From: Rhizoclosmatium globosum
Taxonomy: Eukaryota > Chytridiomycota > Chytridiomycetes > Chytridiales > Chytriomycetaceae
Direction: 5' to 3'
DNA: 64,000 nt
Assembly: GCA_002104985.1 (NCBI GenBank)
Contig: MCGO01000012.1
Span: forward strand, 124,001-188,000
Shown here: positions 36,405-47,381 of the stretch, piece by piece
Layout of the letters: each line of letters opens with the position of its first letter
Numbering within the stretch: the first letter of the stretch is position 1
Program-made: the position numbers and the translations under genes
The notes under the pieces: model-generated
Databases searched by the model: none
What the model was told of the DNA's origin: nothing
The model's input: only the letters and a program-made list of their open reading frames with translations

Positions 36405-37460
36405 CTACTTTCTTTTACTGATATACCCGTTACGAAAGTTAAAATGGCACACATTGACAGAATTAAATCCAAGGATTGTATGCTTTATGATAGGTTGTTC
36501 TTCAGGTGTTGATTCTCTCATCTTGACTTCATCGTCATCATAGTCATCGTCCACAGCCGGAAACCCAAAAAATCGTTCAATGGCAACAGCAGTCTGCTTC
36601 TTCATCCTCAATCCATACCTCGAAACAATCGTCTCTTGGCCAGGTACAGAAAACCCAGCCGACGACATTCTAGAACTCGACGCGGAAGCGAAGCCCTCGG
36701 CGTCCAAATCCGTTGCATCCGACTCGGCCGCGGAACATTTGAAATCGTAAGTGAAATCATGGTATCCGACCAGGAAGTCTGAAATTCACTGCATCCGCCC
36801 AATTCCTCAAAAAGATGCGATAGTTCTTGTCAATCGGTTCAAACACCCACGCCGCGTTTGCAGTACGACAAACGGCGCATGAGTCCAGGTGTCGCTGAGG
36901 AACGGGACGGCGAGGCGGCCTTCGTTGTTCCAGAGGTCGGTTTCGTTGATGCTGTTGCGGGAGGGTGATATTCCTGTGCCTGATTTTTGCCAGAGAGAGC
37001 ATTTCCAGCGGTTTGAGGGAGAGGATTGTTGGGCGATGGATTGGGTTTCAGATGTGAAGTGGACTCTGCCGGAGGCACCCAGTTTCCAGCGGCATATTTT
37101 GACGTGCATGGATTCGGGGACTACTTGTAAGAGGAATATTGATTGGTCTGAAGGAAGAGAGAAATATTGGCTTTGGAGTTGTTGATTCTCCTTGTCAGAC
37201 TCCAGGTCTGAAGGTGCTGAAATGCCGTAGTAGAGCACGTCGAATGTGCTAACGTCTGTTTCGACTGAGATATCGAATGAAAGGCTTCCCACATCCATTG
37301 CGAGAAAGAGCTGTCCAAAGTGTGAGTTTGTAACAATCTCTCGCATTCGTCTGCTTGTCTGGCTTATTGTTCTAATGTCATAGATGGATAGCTGTGGAAG
37401 CAATAGAATCTGTGTTAGGATCTCCGTGGGAAGTTGTGGTTGTTGGTTCAGAGGTGCCAT
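36405..37460 (-). CDS. F-box protein
   Basis: Two exons joined across intron 36779-36850 (GTGGGT donor, TTTCAG acceptor) give 327 residues in frame. The F-box is at the N-terminus (LPTEILTQILLLPQLSIYD then SQTSRRMREIV, residues about 9-45). The middle part has a beta-rich pattern without a repeat I can name. The second exon ends with an acidic stretch (DDDYDDDEVKMRE) after MKKQTAVAIERFFGFP. It is expected to be a substrate receptor for an SCF ubiquitin ligase. The ATG at 37460 is preferred over an upstream one because it lies just before the F-box. Its 5' end faces the PIG-L gene 193 bases away. Confidence 0.7.
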
Positions 37461-37653
37461 CGTTGGTTGGTTTGGGAAGAGTTTCGATTCGAAATTGGAG
37501 AGGCTTCTGCTTTGGAACAAATAGAAGAAAAGGAAGAGAGGAGAAGCCGCATCATTTAGAGTGCTTGATGAATTGTTTATTGTGTTATATACACTTCCAA
37601 GAGCTTCCAAGGTTATCCTTGATCCGACTTGGCGTCACAGAAAGTCTTTCCAA

Positions 37654-38680
37654 ATGATCGTAACGACACTCCTCCTTCCACTCGCCACAACAGCCATCGC
37701 CTTCTACATCTACTTGACTCTAGTTCCATCTGCCAAAACACACTTTCTCGTTCCAAAGGGTTTCTTTGAGCCCAAGGCATCCTCCAAAACCAAAAACATT
37801 CTATTGGTTGTTGCGCATCCGGACGATGAATGCATGTTCTTTGGCCCAACTGTTGTTCATTTGACGAGAGAGGCCGGCGTGGTTGTGCATGCTGTTTCTG
37901 TCTCAAATGGTTTGCTGGAACTTGTGTGTTGGTGATCCCAAGCTAATCTGTTCAATCCATGCAGGAAACTTTGATGGTCTCGGAGCAGTGCGACAGAAGG
38001 AGTTTGTGGAGAGTTGTAAAGCACTGGGGATTCAGCCTGAGAACGTTGTTGTACTGGATGATGAGTGAGTTTTGGATTGGAGCAAGTTACGACAAGAGTC
38101 TTAACTGTGTTTTCTCTTTCAGGAAGATGCAAGATGGTATGAAAGTATGGTGGAAGGAAGAAGATGTAGCTCGCGTCGTTCAGCCGCTTGTTGAAAGGCT
38201 AAGATTGAAACAGTGAGTCTCACCTTACCGTGCCGATGGAAAATGGATCTCATATTTCGCATTAAGATCATAACGTTCGATAAGTATGGTATCTCTGGAC
38301 ACCCGAACCACCGCGCTCTCTACACTGGTGTCAAACACGTCGTCGCTCAACATCAAAAGATCAAAGCTTTCGCTCTCATTTCCGTTCCACTCCTACGCAA
38401 ATTCATTTCTATTTTTGACCTGTTCCCCACATTCCTCATCCACTTTCGACACACTCTGAAGAACCGAAAGAAATTACTTGAAACGCAAAACGCGGCAGAA
38501 GTGCGATCGATTCTCATGAGTAAACTGAGAAAGGAGCGTGTGTTGTTTTTGGGAACACCAGGAGATGTATGGGGAGCTAGGAAGGCAATGGCGTGTCACA
38601 AGTCACAGATGGTTTGGTTCAGGCATTTGTACCTAGTCTTTTCGCGGTATATGGTCATTAATGAGTTGGAGGAAATTTGA
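37654..38680 (+). CDS. PIG-L family GlcNAc-PI de-N-acetylase (GPI-anchor biosynthesis)
   Basis: Four exons (introns 37910-37964, 38065-38122, about 38213-38266) give about 286 residues. Residues 5-24 are a signal-anchor helix (LLLPLATTAIAFYIYLTLV). The zinc-binding catalytic motif AHPDDE lies at residues 54-59 and the second metal-site motif GHPNH at about 160-164 after ITFDKYGIS. The reaction is removal of the acetyl group from GlcNAc-phosphatidylinositol at the ER, step two of GPI-anchor synthesis; length fits PIG-L/Gpi12. At the third intron the sequence reads CAGTGAGT; a canonical CAG|GTGAGT would restore the frame, so one G appears to be missing, as the exon phases otherwise fall one base short. 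Confidence 0.88.
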
Positions 38681-38713
38681 TATGGAAGATGGCTGTGTGT
38701 GCAATAAGATTTA

Positions 38714-39645
38714 TTATGACTTGACAAGGAATTCAATCCGTCTGCAACGCTTTTACGGAAATCTTCGGATATTGGCTTCTCGTGCGCCAGATATCCTTCA
38801 AAGAATCGTTCTGACAGCCATTTTGATTTGATGACGGCAAGTTCACGATCCTGTTCGAAGCAAGAACGTTAGAGAGGGAATCCACATGAAAACGGATTAG
38901 AATCAAATACCTCATATTCCACACGAAGCTCGCCCTTTGCAGTCTTGGTAAAGAACATTCGTGCATTCTTTGGAATGTTACCCGATGGAAACTTCGCCTC
39001 CAGCTCTTTCACCGCATCCTCGGCAGCTCTTTGGTCAGCCTCATTAGCGAATGCACCGTCTTTGATATCTTTTGCGACTCTTCCGTTGAGGAAACGAGTG
39101 AATCCCTGACGCAAGTGAGGACCTGTAGTTGCACGGACAGGTTCGATAGAGAGAGTCAGTTCAGCATTTGGACGGCGAACAAAGTCTTTCATGTAGAAGG
39201 AGTCTTCATCGCCATTGAGGAGTTTTGCGGGAGAGTAGTTCTGTCTCCAGTGCTGCGACTTCTTGATGGCATTCTAAGCGAAAGAGTGGATAAGACAGAG
39301 CAATCAATATCAAGCCTCTTCACGAACCAGAGATGCGGCGTCGGCGTAAAGAGCGGCGACGTAGACGTTGAATCGCAGGAGAGTCACGTGTCGCACGCCA
39401 AAGCCGACGAGTTCCTTTCCGCCAATCTGGTTTGGCACCGGTGTCTGAGTCGCCGCTTCGATTGAAAAAGCGGAAGTCGCGGTCGCAGTCGAAGTTGGGT
39501 TTGCGTCAAAGTTCGCCGTTCGAGTTCCAAAAACCGAAACCGAAACAACGCCGCCGACGAGTCCAAGCCCAGAAAGGAGTTGCGGAAACACGCGCCGAAT
39601 GCGTTGCGAGCCAATCAGATTGAGCCGTGGAAGGAAGTGTGCCAT
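38714..39645 (-). CDS. Aim18/Aim46-like mitochondrial chalcone-isomerase-fold protein
   Basis: Three exons (introns 39274-39327 and one at about 38851-38910) give roughly 270 residues. The N-terminus is basic and hydroxylated (MAHFLPRLNLIGSQRIRRVF) followed by a hydrophobic Gly/Val stretch, consistent with mitochondrial import and an inner-membrane helix. The core contains KELVGFGVRHVTLLRFNVYV and, in exon 2, RPNAELTLSIEPVRATTG and GFTRFLNGR, characteristic of the fungal Aim18/Aim46 branch of the chalcone-isomerase fold. The fungal proteins are not flavonoid enzymes; a haem-binding role has been proposed for them. The 3' end is uncertain: as written the frame runs on to a stop at 38596, overlapping the PIG-L gene, whereas one extra base in the CC run near 38730 would end it at 38714 with LVKS. 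Confidence 0.78.
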
Positions 39646-39730
39646 TTGCTTCTTTCACTTGTTGGTAAATCTTCAAAAGTGACAAATCATTCAGACTCAC
39701 TCTCTGTCTCACTCTCTTTCTCAAATTAAA

Positions 39731-42362
39731 ATGGACTTGGGCCTCGTTGGTGTACCCTTGCGTGGAGAACCGCAAAAGAGACCCTTGCGCAGGGCTCCAG
39801 ATTATGAAAACAACTGGAACAAGAATCAACCAATCCAACCCCCTCCTCGTCTGTTCAACTACAAACCTGCTTCTTATGCTACAAAGAAACCTAGTCGCAA
39901 TCGTTCCTTTTCCTCAGCAAGCTACAGTCAGTCTTCGTCACATTCTCGTACCCCTTCCCAGTCTATCAGAACTTTCAGAAGTTCAGATGACCCCTCCAGT
40001 TCTCAGAGCAACTCAAACGCGCCTATACGAAAAGCGAAACAGGAGCCGACAGAGTGTACAATTGAAGAATCTTGTCACCATGCTCTGTCAAGTCTTGAAG
40101 ATCTTGGGGTTCGCACTCTTTCTCATCTGCTAGACGACTACCACTCCTCAATCCGAACGGACCAGCAACGGAAGTCTCTCGCAGCCCGTGCCGAATATCT
40201 CAAACAAAAATTATACGGTCACATTTCTCCAATTGAGCGCGCTTTGGCTCCTCATACCTTTGGTTGGCAAGAAACTCCATGGACTCTTGACATGAACTCA
40301 GCCTCCGAGTCTCTTCATGCACATGAAATAGAACATGGCCATCGTCATACGCCCTATGTTTGGATAGGAGAAACAAGGAATCCAGACAACGTTCTCGAGA
40401 GTGCTGAAGAGGCTGCCATGTGGGAGACTCTTAGACATGCAGAAGCACGCGCTTTCCCTTTAGAGAATGATGAAGTTGTTCGGAACGTATTTGCGGGATT
40501 GGAGCAAGCCATGACTGCTGAGGATGTGGATTCATTGGAACGGCAGTGGCAAGAGCGGCCTCATTATGAAAATAGGGTATGTATTGCTATATTATTGTTT
40601 GTTGATTGATGCTGGTTTCCTACTCATTCATGCAACTAATCGAACATTCCTCACAGCCACCTCGAGAGGATTCTCCAGAACCCGAAATCTTCAAAAAGTT
40701 TAATGTTAATGGCAAGAAAAAGGTAGGATTCTCCGGGAGTAAGGAGCACGAAAACGACTCGAGGAGTGATGATGGATCCTCCAACTCAGGTAAAGCCCTC
40801 CTTCAAAAACAGAACGAATTACTAATTGTTTTCAGGTGACACGGAAACCTTGTTTTCTCCGTCTCAAGATCCAACACCGTACGGAACTCCATACCACACT
40901 CGTTCTCGTTCAATCGATCCAGACAACTACGTCGCACCTCTTCCAAAAGAGAAATCTATATCTCAAAAGAGACTCGAAGCAGATTTGGCCGCCAAGAAAG
41001 CGAAAGAAGAGATGGAACTAAGTTGCAAGTTTAAAGCAACTCCAGGTTTGTATCTCATTTGTCCATCTATGGTACTCAAACTTGCCATAGTCCCGGCTTC
41101 ATCACTACTTCCGAGATTTGACGAAATAATGAGAAAGATGGGAAACAAAAGTACAAAGACACGAAACGAACGCGCCAATGACCTCATGTCCAAAATCAAG
41201 CCTTTCAGTTTCAGTAGTACGGGTTGCGATGCGGATCATTCCTCTCAATCAACTTTGATGCATTGCAAATGCAAAGTAGATATCGTCTTTATAAATGCAA
41301 AAGTCATTAAGCCTCGTAACAGTCACAATCAAACAAATTCATCCAAGATATGCTTGAAGAAATCGAACAAGAAAAGAAGGACGCAATTCGCAAAAAGTCA
41401 GCGTATTTACTCACTTCGAAGAACAGTCTTGCTGCTCATGCCGCTGAGGATGGGCGTAAAAAGAGACAACAGTTGCTAGGTAAGCCTTGTGATATACAAA
41501 AGCACATCAACCTGAACTACTTCACAAAGAGAGACAAAAAACGGGAGGAATCACTCCATACCATTCCTTCAAACCAAAAATCAATCATAACATTCCAGAC
41601 TTCAAAACTCTTCAAAGTGAGTTTGAACGCGAGCTCGAGTCGAAGAAAGGCACCAAGCCGAAAGTTGTGTACGTCTTATTTTGGCAGCCTTTTGCAAAAA
41701 GCTTACTTGTGAATATCAGACCACAGCCGTTTCAAGGACTTGAAGAACATGAACAACAGGCTGAACAAAAGAAACGCAATCGAGAGAGGCAGGAAGCTCG
41801 ACAACTTGAAAAAGGGTTGAGAAAGGCTGAGTTTAAGGCGACGCATAACCCAGCACTTGGAGATGAGGTAAAAGCAACCTATTCGTGACCTAGAGATGTT
41901 AACACAAGCCTAATCGACAGCCTCCGCCACTAACATGCAAAGAAACAAAAACATCAGTCTTGAAAGTGATGGCAGCACAAAAGAAGATTGAAGAACTCGC
42001 AAAAAAGGAGGAACAAGCTGAGACGCCTGTCCACTTACCAAAAGAAAGAGAAAAGGTATTCAAAAAACAAGGCACTCTTATATTCCTCGCCCAACTCATA
42101 CTTCATAAACAAGGAAATGATTACGAAACTTCAAACGCGTTTCGAAATCGCAAACTCGGCGAAACGGCAACGCGCTGAGGCCCTTCGCGCGAAACTTGCT
42201 AAGGAAGAGCGACAACGCGTTCGTGAGTATAAACTCAAGTTGAGAGAAATTGAAGAGAAACTAGAGGATCGGTTGTGTTTGTTTGAGTTGGTTAGTATTG
42301 ACGGAGCAAAGAGGAAGGCGAGGAGGGAGGTGGAGGAGATTTTGAAGGCTGTTAAAGTGTGA
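39731..42362 (+). CDS. FAM161-like centriolar/ciliary protein
   Basis: Nine exons (introns 40577-40656, 40790-40835, 41046-41090, 41276-41322, 41480-41529, 41669-41719, 41868-41920, 42056-42113) close in phase to 733 residues. The first 280 residues are Ser/Pro-rich. The FAM161 core (UPF0564) follows: CKFKATPVPASSLLPRFDEI, then KPFSF; YHSFKPKIN and IPDFKTLQSEFERELESKK with PQPF; ATHNPALGDEPPP; and a C-terminal RLCLFE block with ARREVEEIL. Long Lys/Glu-rich helices lie between. FAM161A decorates the inner wall of centrioles and the connecting cilium and binds microtubules, so a basal-body role is expected here. No frameshifts are needed. It is the fourth centriole/flagellum-associated gene in the window. 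Confidence 0.82.
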
Positions 42363-42812
42363 ACGTATAATAAAGAGCGACACTGTTTCGTGGTATCTTT
42401 TTTTTTCAAACTCAGCAGAATCACAGGATTAAGTCATTTCCTTGCTTTGTTTGAAGAGGAATCAATTTTTCAAATCAGAGGCATCTTGGTTGATGCGAGA
42501 GGAAACTTGCAAAATCAACTAGTTTTTAAGGCATCTTGGTAAGTCAGAAACGTACAAGTTGCAACAGAGTTGGTACATCTCAAGATTTCCCTCAGCTTCA
42601 TTTTATCTATAGCTAGCGCTAGGATTTCCTCTCTGTGGACTAGATTTTAACGGAAGGTAACAGAGTCGAAACACAACTCGTAATCACAGCTTTCTAAAGA
42701 CGTATTAGTCTTCCCTGTTCTTGTATCCATCCACCAAATGCAAGAAGTTAATGGGTTCTCTAGATGGAGAGTTGTACGAGTCATCATGTTACAACTACCT
42801 TTCTCGAGCATC
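42363..42812. other. Intergenic region before the tRNA
   Basis: About 450 AT-rich bases follow the FAM161-like stop. GGCATCTTGGT occurs twice (near 42480 and 42531). No coding frame, RNA or mobile-element signature was found. Confidence 0.5.
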
Positions 42813-42884
42813 GGGTGCTTAGCGCAGTGGTAGCGCATCAGTCTTCGAATCTGAGGGTCGCAGGTTCGACCCCTGCAGTGCTCG
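42813..42884 (+). tRNA. tRNA-Arg (anticodon TCG)
   Basis: The 72 bases fold into a full cloverleaf. The 7-base acceptor stem (GGGTGCT with AGTGCTC) contains G-T wobbles. The D stem is GCGC/GCGC with loop AGTGGTA. The anticodon arm is TCAG-T-CTTCGAA-T-CTGA with anticodon TCG at 42845-42847, reading CGA (Arg). The variable loop is GGGTC. The T arm is GCAGG-TTCGACC-CCTGC, containing the internal promoter B box GGTTCGACC. The discriminator base is G, as in many fungal arginine tRNAs. There is no intron and CCA is not encoded. A T4 tract at 42887-42890 would terminate RNA polymerase III. Confidence 0.93.
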
Positions 42885-42886
42885 TG

Positions 42887-42890
42887 TTTT
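42887..42890 (+). terminator. RNA polymerase III T-tract terminator
   Basis: A run of four T begins three bases after the tRNA discriminator base, the usual Pol III stop signal. Confidence 0.7.
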
Positions 42891-43219
42891 AGCAATTGTG
42901 GGAGTAGACGTATGGATGGTTGGTTCCTCAGTCAAATATTGGCGGAAGGAACCTTGACAAGCTATCTCCTTCCTTCTTTAACTGTAGATTTTGCGTCCAA
43001 CCATTTATTGCATTAAGATTTAAGAATCATCCAGATTTGTTCTTGTCGGAAACCAATGAAACGCATGTGGCAGTCTCACACACATCCTCCTCCGTAGTAA
43101 GGTTGTCCACAGCGTGCGATATTCATCCACTGAACTGTTTGTATTGCCCTGCTTTTTTGCTGCTAGAACGTATATTACGTAGAACCAATTGATGATATGT
43201 TTCAATAGTGAAATGAGTA

Positions 43220-43600
43220 AGGGGAACTTTCCCTTATGAAGGAGACCATGGTGACATCGCTAAACAGAGTCCATGTAAGTTCCCATACGTGACTGGGTGA
43301 CACCCTTAATTGCGTTTCTTTCCACGTATCTGTAGTATAGGTTGAGTCCACTGTCTCAAAATGCAAGCTGTATTCCAAATTAGTAAGAATTGTTAAGAAC
43401 GCATTTGTGGCTATACAAGATTGCGCGCACTTGACAGCTATGCAGGAAAGTAGATAGTGATTACCTCCTCATACGCTGCAATTTTTGCCTCTTGCTTCTG
43501 CTTCTGTATTTGTCATTTAGAAGTTTTAGAGACCATACCTTCAAAATAAACGCACCATACGTTTGAGCTTGACGATTTGGCCCCCCTTGCACTTTTGATT
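43220..43600 (-). pseudogene. Decayed copy of the tandem coiled-coil gene family
   Basis: Minus-strand segments match the intact copies at 45826-47304 and 47636-49093. Around 43230-43300 the sequence reads MGTYMDSV, then an in-frame stop, then RCHHGLL, against MGTYMVSVNRRFHGLF in the intact gene. Near 43355-43380 the bases align with the splice site and start of the last exon. Near 43470-43500 KQEAKIAAYEE matches the small third exon EQEAKIAQYEQ, followed by intron-like sequence and a remnant of exon 2. The large coiled-coil exon and the exon carrying YLHGVV are missing, so an internal deletion and stop codons have destroyed it. Ends are approximate. Confidence 0.7.
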
Positions 43601-45573
43601 TTGATACTTATTTGAAGTCAGTTTCACAAAAAACATTTTGTTTTCAATTACTCAGTATCCAGGGGTGCAACGTTTCGTTTCTGTGAGTCAACTTCTACTT
43701 TATTAAATTAAACAAACCACGCATCTGTGGTAATATTTTTTTGCCATTTATCCGCTCTTCACATCCATTCTCAAAACTCATTGCTTTCTCCTATTCTCAA
43801 TAATTTCTAGATTTTTCGGTCAATTGCAACCAGCTCCACTACAGTCTCGTTGCTTTCCTTATCCTTCTATCTCTGTCCTGACTGTTAAAACATTCCAAGT
43901 TTCCCTCACGTATCCAAACACTACAATCGTCCTTGATCCATTTAACCACGCTTACTGTTGTTATTTAAACTAACTTTCAAGATGTTTCACAATCTCTCCA
44001 CACATTCCCTCTCGTCGCGATGCCTTCAACGAAACATACACACTCTAACATTCCAACACGAGTCCAACATTCATTTATATAAATTGTGATGTACTTGAAC
44101 AAGAATCGGGCCTCCAATAACTTCACTGCTAACGTAAGTTCCATTTCGCGTTGTACCACGTTCGTTGTATTTGAGATACCTTTGTCACCAGTGTCCATCT
44201 CAGATAACATAATTTTTCCATGATGCAAATGTTCCAGATTAAATGGCATCTTGTTATATTTCTGTATGTAATGATGGCCTTGCATTTATGATTCACACTT
44301 TGAACCCACTTGGTCTTGTAACATTTTCTACTCATTTGTGTCCACCAATCCGAATCGATTTTCCCACTTATAGATAGTTTGCAGGACGTACGAGGAAGCT
44401 CATTCTCATGTTTCAAAAGGTGCATTGTGCCGTCATTCTTGTTCTGTGTTTACCCCTTTGAAAGTCAATTATTCTGTCGCCCTAATCACCATGCAAATAC
44501 GCCAGGTTTTACATGAACTCGGTTGTTTCTCAATTTGATAATATTGGTACTGAAGATAGGATGGGTGGGTTTTATCGAAGCTGAACGTCCACAATGGTCA
44601 AAATCAATGAGATATTGTAGATCTGAGCTGAGTTCTGTATTTTTAACTGCTGTGTGGCGTCTTAGTTTGGAGTTCGATGAGCTGCATGAAAAAGTAAATA
44701 AGCAATAACAGTGTCTTGTTTATAGAGTGAGATAATTCAAGATGAACTATCGCCAATTTCGTCTTTGAAACATTTTTAATTGACTTCTGTAAATATAAGA
44801 CTGAGTGGTCTCATGAAAAATCTGCCTTTCTGTGGCAATCAATATAGTAGTTATGGAGGCCATATCTTGTCCGTGCTGTTGACGAATGTCGTACTATATT
44901 CCTGTGTATAGTTGCTTTCCCTTGATTTCTTTTTCCTTCTAAATTCCTAGACGAATTTTAATTTACTTCTGACTAGAATAGATTCCCAAGAACAGGAGAG
45001 TGATCTATTTTTTTCGAGTTGTGATACGTGTCAAAAATTACTCGAATTCTTTGTTCTGACTCTTCTTATAACCATGAAATTGGTGTCATTACTAGATGTT
45101 TGATGGTTACAGTCGATTTCTTGTGGTTTCCGTTCGCTTCACAAATCCGAATTAGCTTATTCAATTGTAGTTATTCCATCAGTTCCAGCATATTTGCATA
45201 TGTCACAGGTGGCTTGAGTAATTTCTTGCTGCAAGTTACGGTTCACAGAAGAGATAATCCAAAACGAAAGTTCTTCATACTCCATGGTCAATTTTCTGAG
45301 ACATGCAAGTATGGCCGATTTATGGCACAAGAGGAAGCGATGCACTTCTTAAATAGAATTCTTCGGTCAAACTCTGTATATCAATTTTAGTGGGGCGTTG
45401 CTTTGTCGGTGGCTACATTCATTGGATTCCTTTTGACCGAAAGAAAACTAGGGACGTAACTCTGCATATCGATTGGTTAGTGAATATGTTGTTTAATCAG
45501 TAAAGTTCACCTTTTCTCCTTTCAATAACCGATTTTAATGCAAAGTGTGGTAGGTCGTGGCCAAGAGACTCAC
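43601..45573. other. Gene-poor AT-rich region
   Basis: Nearly 2 kb hold no convincing gene. Several open frames of 60-120 codons exist on both strands but lack recognisable domains, splice-compatible continuations or typical codon use. No terminal inverted repeats, reverse-transcriptase or transposase motifs and no tRNA-like folds were found. With the flanking pseudogene this may be decayed duplicate or transposon-derived DNA; I see no direct proof. Confidence 0.45.
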
Positions 45574-46408
45574 GCCTGTAAATTGTTTGTTTCTTTGATC
45601 CCTCGTACCTATTATAGTAAAATGTGAGTGAAATCCAGACTAATATTGAAGCTTACACAACTTAAAGTAAAAAACAAGTGACAGTGATTGTATGTGTGGG
45701 TGTTTTTGAAGCCAAGATGTGAATTACTAAGAAAGTGTAATCAGCCAAATTAACCGCTTAACTCAGAAACTTACAAAGAAATATTATTTTTTTGGTTTTT
45801 TGTTATATATGGCTCTCCAACTCCTTTATGAGCGGCTGCGGCGCCGGGGTCCCAAGTCCACAGTTGGGTTGTCAAATACACTCGCTTCCTGAAGAAACTC
45901 AGCCTGGGCCTCAATTTGTGCCACAGTCTCTGGTTCTTCGGGTTCCGCAGCTACAGACTCAGTGACAGCCTCTTGAGTTTGCTCACGAAGAGCATTTGCC
46001 ACAGCCAAGTCGGCCTCCGCAACCCCTTCCAAAAACTCCGAGTGCCCCTCATAGTCAACCTCGAATTCGAGGAAGTCAAAGTCGGGTCGAGCTTCAATAC
46101 CTGCCAATTCCGTTTCAATCTCGGTCATCTTCTCCGCAGTAAGGTGTCCCATTTTGTGCCAGTTCTGGTACATTTCCAGATGCTGGTCTTTAGACAAAGG
46201 CGACCCTCCAAACAATGACAGTTCAAGCTGATCGAGCTGAAACTCTTCTTGCTGCCACTGTTCGGATTCAGCTTCGAAGAGCCCGTGAAAGCGCCGGTTG
46301 ACAGAAACCATGTACATCCCCATTCTAGTGAGTGCTACATCTTTGATGGCATGTCTGTCAGAATAATGCTCCGTTGTGTGGGTGGAGCCTACTGCCTCGA
46401 AAGTGTTG
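45574..46408. repeat. Direct repeat unit 1 (3' flank plus last exon of coiled-coil gene A)
   Basis: From CCTGTAAATTGTTTGTTTCT this stretch aligns almost continuously with 47382-48218. The non-coding part (about 250 bases) and the last exon (583 bases in both copies) are both conserved, while the sequence beyond the exon's upstream edge falls off sharply. The pair lies about 1.81 kb apart in the same orientation. Confidence 0.85.
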
Positions 46409-47304
46409 CTGACATGCAAAATAAGCCACAACGCGTTAAAACTTTATGCAACTCACAATTTTACCCTTTGTCCTCCTACTTTTGAACCACCAGACTTGAA
46501 AGAACTCTTCTTCTCGATGGCGATGGAGTGACAGGGAACCACACCGTGGAGGTAGTAGTCGGGTACTTTGACAGACTAGACTATGGTCAACTACAGCCTA
46601 AATTATCAAATAGTACACACCAAAATGGCTGCTTTCAACAATTTCATCTCAGTTGCGTGGACCTGTAACAAAGACATTTAGATGTTTTGTTAATGGTTTT
46701 GTCAAAACAATACCTTTTGGCGCTCGAAATAGTAGGCGAGAGTGTCCTCTCTGTAACAAGCAAACTCAGTTTTCAACAACTGGGTTTCAAACTTTGCATC
46801 TCTTTTCTCCGCCTTGGAAACATCCAATTTGGACTGTGATGTCGCAAGCTCAGCTTCCACTCTCGCCAAACGAGCCTGCAACTATTTACAAGTATCAGTT
46901 ACAATGAAAAAGAAGTATTATGGGAGAGATGAATATTACCTGCTCATACTGTGCAATTTTTGCCTCTTGCTCCTGTGTTTTACAAAGGAGTTTTAGCAAA
47001 TGTTGACACTGTCGAAGGCACAAACATACCTGAAGTTGGAGCTTGAGGACTTTGTTTTCCATACGCATCTGATCTTCGGTCGCAAGCAAATCGTGGAACT
47101 ATGAGTACAACGAAGGTGATTAGAACAATAGCCAGTGAAGCCGATCTCAATGGATCAAAAACAACTATAGACGCAAACCTTTGTGGTCATTTCTCTCTGA
47201 AAGTAGTCCGGCGTGAAGCCAATCTTGACGTTTTGGGAAGTAGCAGCAACACCATGCTTGCGATTAAAGCTTGCGCGGACCTTGGCGACGAGGACAGAAG
47301 GCAT
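45826..47304 (-). CDS. Tandem coiled-coil gene, copy A (unrecognised family)
   Basis: Seven exons of 126, 69, 33, 168, 42, 119 and 583 bases (introns 47099-47178, 46973-47029, 46882-46939, 46663-46713, 46576-46620, 46409-46456) give 379 residues. Start is MPSVLVAKVRASFNRKHG. Residues about 45-125 form a coiled coil (FHDLLATEDQMRMENKVLK, LARVEAELATSQSKLDVSK) ending in REDTLAYYFERQK. A short conserved segment follows (VPDYYLHGVVPCHSIAIEKK). The last exon encodes THTTEHYSDRHAIKDVALTR, FHGLFEAESEQWQQEEF, an acidic region, and a basic RRRSRS terminus. I do not recognise the family. Exon number, phases and six of seven exon lengths equal those of copy B, so the two arose by tandem duplication. Confidence 0.8.
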
Positions 47305-47381
47305 CTTTTTTGGATATTTCTGAAGGGAAAGATCTGCGGAAAGCTGTCCAAATAGTGGCGAATTGTCAGCAGTGAATTTGG

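Noticed and set aside
36750..36860. Apparent double frameshift in the second F-box gene
   Set aside because: A 72-base intron (36779-36850, GTGGGT to TTTCAG) removes both apparent shifts and closes the frame, so no error is needed.
43977..44425. Overlapping minus-strand frames of about 100 codons
   Set aside because: No domain, no splice-compatible partner exon, AT-driven composition; likely chance.
45028..45390. 120-codon plus-strand frame
   Set aside because: No recognisable features and no TATA, intron or homologue context; lies in the gene-poor island. A weak resemblance of its antisense to the coiled-coil family was not convincing.
42885..45573. Transposable element or retroelement in the gene-poor island
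   Set aside because: No terminal repeats, target-site duplications, reverse-transcriptase or transposase motifs could be found by eye.
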